Shown: positions 61,316-64,000 of the stretch, piece after piece
Layout: every line of letters begins with the position of its first letter
Numbering within the stretch: the stretch's first letter is position 1
Source: Kamptonema formosum PCC 10802
GTDB taxonomy: Bacteria > Cyanobacteriota > Cyanobacteriia > Cyanobacteriales > Oscillatoriaceae
Length of the DNA stretch: 64,000 bases
NCBI RefSeq assembly: GCF_000332335.1
Contig: NZ_KB235952.1
Location: 132,644-196,643, forward strand
Direction: 5' to 3'
The notes under the pieces: generated by a model
What the model saw: only the letters and a program-made list of their open reading frames with translations
Databases searched by the model: none
Told to the model about the DNA's origin: nothing
Program-made: the position numbers and the translations under genes

Positions 61316-62461
61316 TCAAAAGGCTTTAATTTGCTCAATAACCCACTCAAAGGTTTCCAGAAACTGGTTGAAACTAAGTTCATCCTGCAAGGTAGACAGG
61401 CGCAAACTTGGCAATCTTCTCTCCCCCTGATCTGCCGGTAGGGAAAGACCAATGGAACTCAATTTAGTTCTCAATTCTTGCCAGTTGCGTTCAGAATTAA
61501 AGGGCGGCAGGGCTGCGTAAGAGCTAGAGGCAATTCCCAGCTGGCCAGAAATGTCAACTGTGAACAGTTCTTGCTGCCACATCCCTTGGCGATCCAGCTT
61601 GGCAGAAAACCCCCCGTAGGTGTCGCCGGTGCCCCAGTGAACTTCAATTGCAGGGGCTTGGCCGCACGCCCATTCATATATCTTTCGGGCAATTTTAGCC
61701 TCATCCCTCCCCCGCCTGGCTTCAAATTCTTGAAAGAACGAAACCTCGTCCCACCGCCTTCTTTCGCGAGTGGCGCTGGCTTTTTTCTGCTGAGCTTCCG
61801 CTGTCTGGCCGATGAGTCTGGCCACGAGAGTCCGCAAATCCTCAGGACTGATGTACTGCTTAATTTCCAGCGCCAGCACTTCTGCGGGGTCCATCTGTTC
61901 GTTGAGAAACTCCACCACCCGCCGCATTTCTGGGCCAATCGCATCTGCTACGAACACCAAGCGAATTTTGCCGGCTTGCAGGTTAGTTTTGACTTTCTGC
62001 CAAAACCTCTCCTCGTCCGCCTCAGCGCTGAGAAACTCTTCAAACACCTGTTCCGGATCGCGACCGTGATCCCGGCAGTTGGCTTCAAACTGGCCAATGA
62101 TTGACTCCAACGGCCAGTAAGCCGCCACATTAGCCGCGTATTCCAGCATCTGGCCCATGAGCTCCCGCCGGCTTGCTTGGTGCGAGCTGCGCTTGACGGT
62201 GACGAGGGTGGGAGTTGCATCCTGTCCGAGAAACAAATGATCCAGCGCCCACCGCAAGGGGCCTTCTTCTTCCGCTGGAACGGCAATTTCCCGCGAAATC
62301 AGCAGCCAGTGTCGCGGCGTCGCTTTATCTATTTGATCCCCCGCTAAGAGATTTGGATATTTTTCCAGCAGTTCTTGCAGCTGGTCTTCCGAATCATAGG
62401 CTTGTTCTGTCATTTCGACAAGCCGGTCGCCATCCTGTATCAGATAAATGCCGCCACTCAT
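61316..62461 (-). CDS. PD-(D/E)XK-like protein of unknown function
   Basis: This 381-residue protein has an N-terminal nuclease-like core: helix SEDQLQELLEKYPNLLAG, Asp74 (WALDHLFLG), then PTLVTVKRSSHQASRRELMG and QMLEYAANVAAYWP. This resembles a family with LVEVKRS, where the Glu-x-Lys pair is catalytic; here the Glu position is Thr88 while Lys90 remains. The middle is helical (EEFLSAEADEERFWQKVKTN). The C-terminal 150 residues are a separate domain (EARRGRDEAKIARKIYEWAC, GTGDTYGGFSAKLDRQG). Function is unknown and the nuclease may be inactive. It begins 23 bases after a possible small gene on the same strand. Confidence 0.7.
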   Translation of the reverse strand: MSGGIYLIQDGDRLVEMTEQAYDSEDQLQELLEKYPNLLAGDQIDKATPRHWLLISREIAVPAEEEGPLRWALDHLFLGQDATPTLVTVKRSSHQASRRELMGQMLEYAANVAAYWPLESIIGQFEANCRDHGRDPEQVFEEFLSAEADEERFWQKVKTNLQAGKIRLVFVADAIGPEMRRVVEFLNEQMDPAEVLALEIKQYISPEDLRTLVARLIGQTAEAQQKKASATRERRRWDEVSFFQEFEARRGRDEAKIARKIYEWACGQAPAIEVHWGTGDTYGGFSAKLDRQGMWQQELFTVDISGQLGIASSSYAALPPFNSERNWQELRTKLSSIGLSLPADQGERRLPSLRLSTLQDELSFNQFLETFEWVIEQIKAF

Positions 62462-62484
62462 GAAATTCTCCCTATCGTTGCTGA

Positions 62485-62676
62485 TTAGCCAGATGCGCCA
62501 CTGCTTTCAGGTCTTTTTCGCTGCTCAATCACGTCCGAACCCACGCACCTACATAACTTTATTTTTGCGCTATCTAGTTGACCGCACACAGCTACTTCAG
62601 ATTTTAGCTTCTCAGCCAGTTTAAGTAAAATGGGGTATGGCTCCCCACAAACCCTTTCTACAGGTTGATTTTTCAT
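62485..62676 (-). CDS. Possible small protein upstream of the PD-(D/E)XK-like gene
   Basis: The ATG at 62676 (MKNQPVERVCGEPYPILLKL) follows GGCGGGAG directly and opens a 63-residue frame with a plausible helix (KLAEKLKSEVAVCGQLDSAK). No family is recognised. It ends 23 bases before the next gene on the same strand. The evidence is composition and position only. The interval from 62677 to 63226 shows no other supportable gene. Confidence 0.35.
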   Translation of the reverse strand: MKNQPVERVCGEPYPILLKLAEKLKSEVAVCGQLDSAKIKLCRCVGSDVIEQRKRPESSGASG

Positions 62677-63226
62677 CTCCCGCCGCCCGGGCCGGCAATC
62701 CTTGCGCAAAGAAACCGCACCACCAGAAGCCCGACGCCTCCTGACAAAAGGAGAAATGACCTGCGCCCGACTCTGGCGCTCTCGCCGTTGAGTTGAATGA
62801 GCGGCAGCGCTTTCCTTTAAATGAGCCGGGTGCTTCACATTCATTAGGGCTCTCTCCCAGCCCCCCGCTCGGCTATTAATGCATTTAATCTGCTTATAGC
62901 CTATATACAATATACTCCTAAACTACCATTATACAAACCTCCTTATCCTGTCTGCTGATATTATATATAAAAATTAAATGTTTTTTTAGGGAAGACCTGG
63001 ATGGCCGCACGCCTGTCCGACTTCAGCGCCGCCTCAGTGCGAGTCTCTCAAACCTCCTTTCCCCAGACGTTTCGCCGGCATGCGGCTTCTTCCAGATTTG
63101 ATATCAGTTTTCCCGCTCTGACTTCAACGCAACCATGTTTTATGGCCAACAAGTTGAAAGCCGCTACTGGCAATGTTTTGGCCGCTTGCAAACCGTCAGT
63201 GGAATAGGGAGCGGGCTCCCAGATAT

Positions 63227-63278
63227 TTTAGATTTTAGATGCTAAGATTTCCAATGAATCGCCCATCTAAAATCTAAA
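63227..63278 (-). terminator. Hairpin downstream of dapF
   Basis: TTTAGATTTTAGATG at 63227-63241 pairs exactly with CATCTAAAATCTAAA at 63264-63278 across a 22-base loop. It lies 16 bases beyond the dapF stop codon on the minus strand. The stem is AT-rich and related to the GATTTTGGATT repeat near 49660, so its role in termination is uncertain. Confidence 0.6.
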
Positions 63279-63294
63279 CTCCCTGCTGGCAACT

Positions 63295-64000
63295 CTAAAA
63301 TTCCCCGGATATCTTGCCCTTGAAGACGCGCTGAGCGGGGCCGGTCATGTAAACTCGCCCGTCAGCTTCTGACCATTCGATTTCCAGACATCCGCCGGGG
63401 AGTTCAACGGTGGCGCGGCGGGAGCACCTGCCGGTGAGAGCGCCGGCGACCAGGGAAGCGCAAGCGCCGGTGCCACAAGCCAGCGTAGCGCCGGCACCCC
63501 GCTCCCACACCCGCATTTTCAAGTAATCCGAGCGAACCACCTCAATAAATTCCGTATTTGTGCGCTTGGGAAAAGCCGAGTGACGCTCAAACTGGGGGCC
63601 AATCGTTTCCAGGGGGACAGCGGAGACATCCCCGACAAAGGTAATGCAGTGGGGGTTGCCCATACTGACACAGGTGACCGCCCAAGACTGACCGGCCACT
63701 TCCAGCGAGGTATCGACAACTTTCTCACCCGCAGCGCCGAGGGTGGTGGGAATTTCTGCAGCCAGCAGGCGGGGTTGCCCCATATCCACCGTCACCTGGC
63801 CATCGGGGCGAAGCTGGGGCGTCATGACACCAGCGAGGGTGTGGACGCGATAGGAGCGCTCAGCAGCAGATTGTCCCTCCTCGCCCTCCAACTCCGCCAG
63901 AAACCGGGCCAGACAGCGGATGCCATTGCCGCACATTTCGGGTTCCGAGCCATCGGAGTTAAAAATCCGCATAGTATAGTCAGCGCCCTCCTGTCCGGGG
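63295..64000 (-). CDS. dapF: Diaminopimelate epimerase, N-terminus beyond window
   Basis: DapF converts LL- to meso-diaminopimelate for lysine and peptidoglycan. Both catalytic cysteines are present: MCGNGIRC (with [11 protein letters not shown] before it) and [21 protein letters not shown] and [13 protein letters not shown] are also family motifs. The frame is open through the right edge of the window ([15 protein letters not shown]), so about the first 50 residues are missing; the ATG at 63972 is internal. A hairpin at 63227-63278 follows the stop codon. The remaining protein reads as an intact enzyme. Confidence 0.95.
   Translation of the reverse strand, partial: PGQEGADYTMRIFNSDGSEPEMCGNGIRCLARFLAELEGEEGQSAAERSYRVHTLAGVMTPQLRPDGQVTVDMGQPRLLAAEIPTTLGAAGEKVVDTSLEVAGQSWAVTCVSMGNPHCITFVGDVSAVPLETIGPQFERHSAFPKRTNTEFIEVVRSDYLKMRVWERGAGATLACGTGACASLVAGALTGRCSRRATVELPGGCLEIEWSEADGRVYMTGPAQRVFKGKISGEF

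Noticed and set aside
62485-62910. Longer 141-residue version of the small gene before the PD-(D/E)XK-like gene
   Set aside because: The N-terminal extension is Arg-rich and lacks a ribosome-binding site; only the last 63 residues look protein-like.
63001-63207. 68-residue plus-strand frame near dapF
   Set aside because: Ser/Ala-rich, no motif, no convincing ribosome-binding site.

Overview
The window comes from a cyanobacterium, most likely a filamentous, repeat-rich Oscillatoriales-type lineage. The evidence is psbY at 29530-29649, an orphan piece of the photosystem II gene psbA at 56313-56513, the long cyanobacterial form of ThiE, the TIGR02652 and DUF1517 families, an MFS/HEAT nucleotide-transporter-like protein, and many short tandem repeats. 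Base composition is moderately GC-rich. Two stretches are AT-richer: about 18300-19800, holding a dead IS1 copy, and about 53670-56000, holding a CobW-like GTPase and an amidohydrolase; the second looks acquired.

Layout. 1-3738: two small toxin-antitoxin modules (RelE/ParE-like; BrnT/BrnA with a frameshifted toxin), a decayed copy of an FGE-sulfatase domain, and the intact Ser/Thr kinase-FGE gene it came from. 4074-11271: a divergent cluster with a GvpC-like small protein, a coiled-coil protein and a radical-SAM activase on the minus strand, and a LamG/glycine-repeat protein and a double-AAA CDC48-like ATPase on the plus strand. 11272-21716: mostly non-coding, with MITE-like elements, long tandem repeats, a TPR protein, an unknown 218-residue protein and the IS1 relic. 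21717-34324: housekeeping and accessory genes (cyclic-nucleotide-binding protein, MFS-HEAT protein, infC, pentapeptide protein, AMIN protein, psbY, gamma-carbonic anhydrase-like protein, TIGR02652, VOC, cupredoxin, HicB, Uma2). 33956-35033: DUF6887/DUF6888-like pairs. 35780-40868: a TPR-CHAT protease operon whose upstream small protein shares a domain with the protease N-terminus and whose last gene encodes a C-terminally membrane-anchored protein. 42539-43726: SpoIID/LytB-like protein. 44137-52010: a polyamine-type ABC transporter locus (potA, potB, potC) with three potD paralogues. 52126-64000: DUF1517, a stop-interrupted small gene, CobW plus amidohydrolase, psbA and transposase fragments, thiS and thiE, a parallel beta-helix/SPOR protein, a PD-(D/E)XK-like protein and the 3' part of dapF.

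The two most interesting candidate systems are the CHAT operon (proposed chain: small adaptor, caspase-like protease, membrane effector) and the AAA/radical-SAM/LamG cluster. A third theme is a family of MITE-like elements with TATAGCAGTAG-type ends, present in eight places; one copy sits inside the IS1 transposase relic, which shows it has moved or been copied. Functions rest on motif recognition by eye; no database search was possible.
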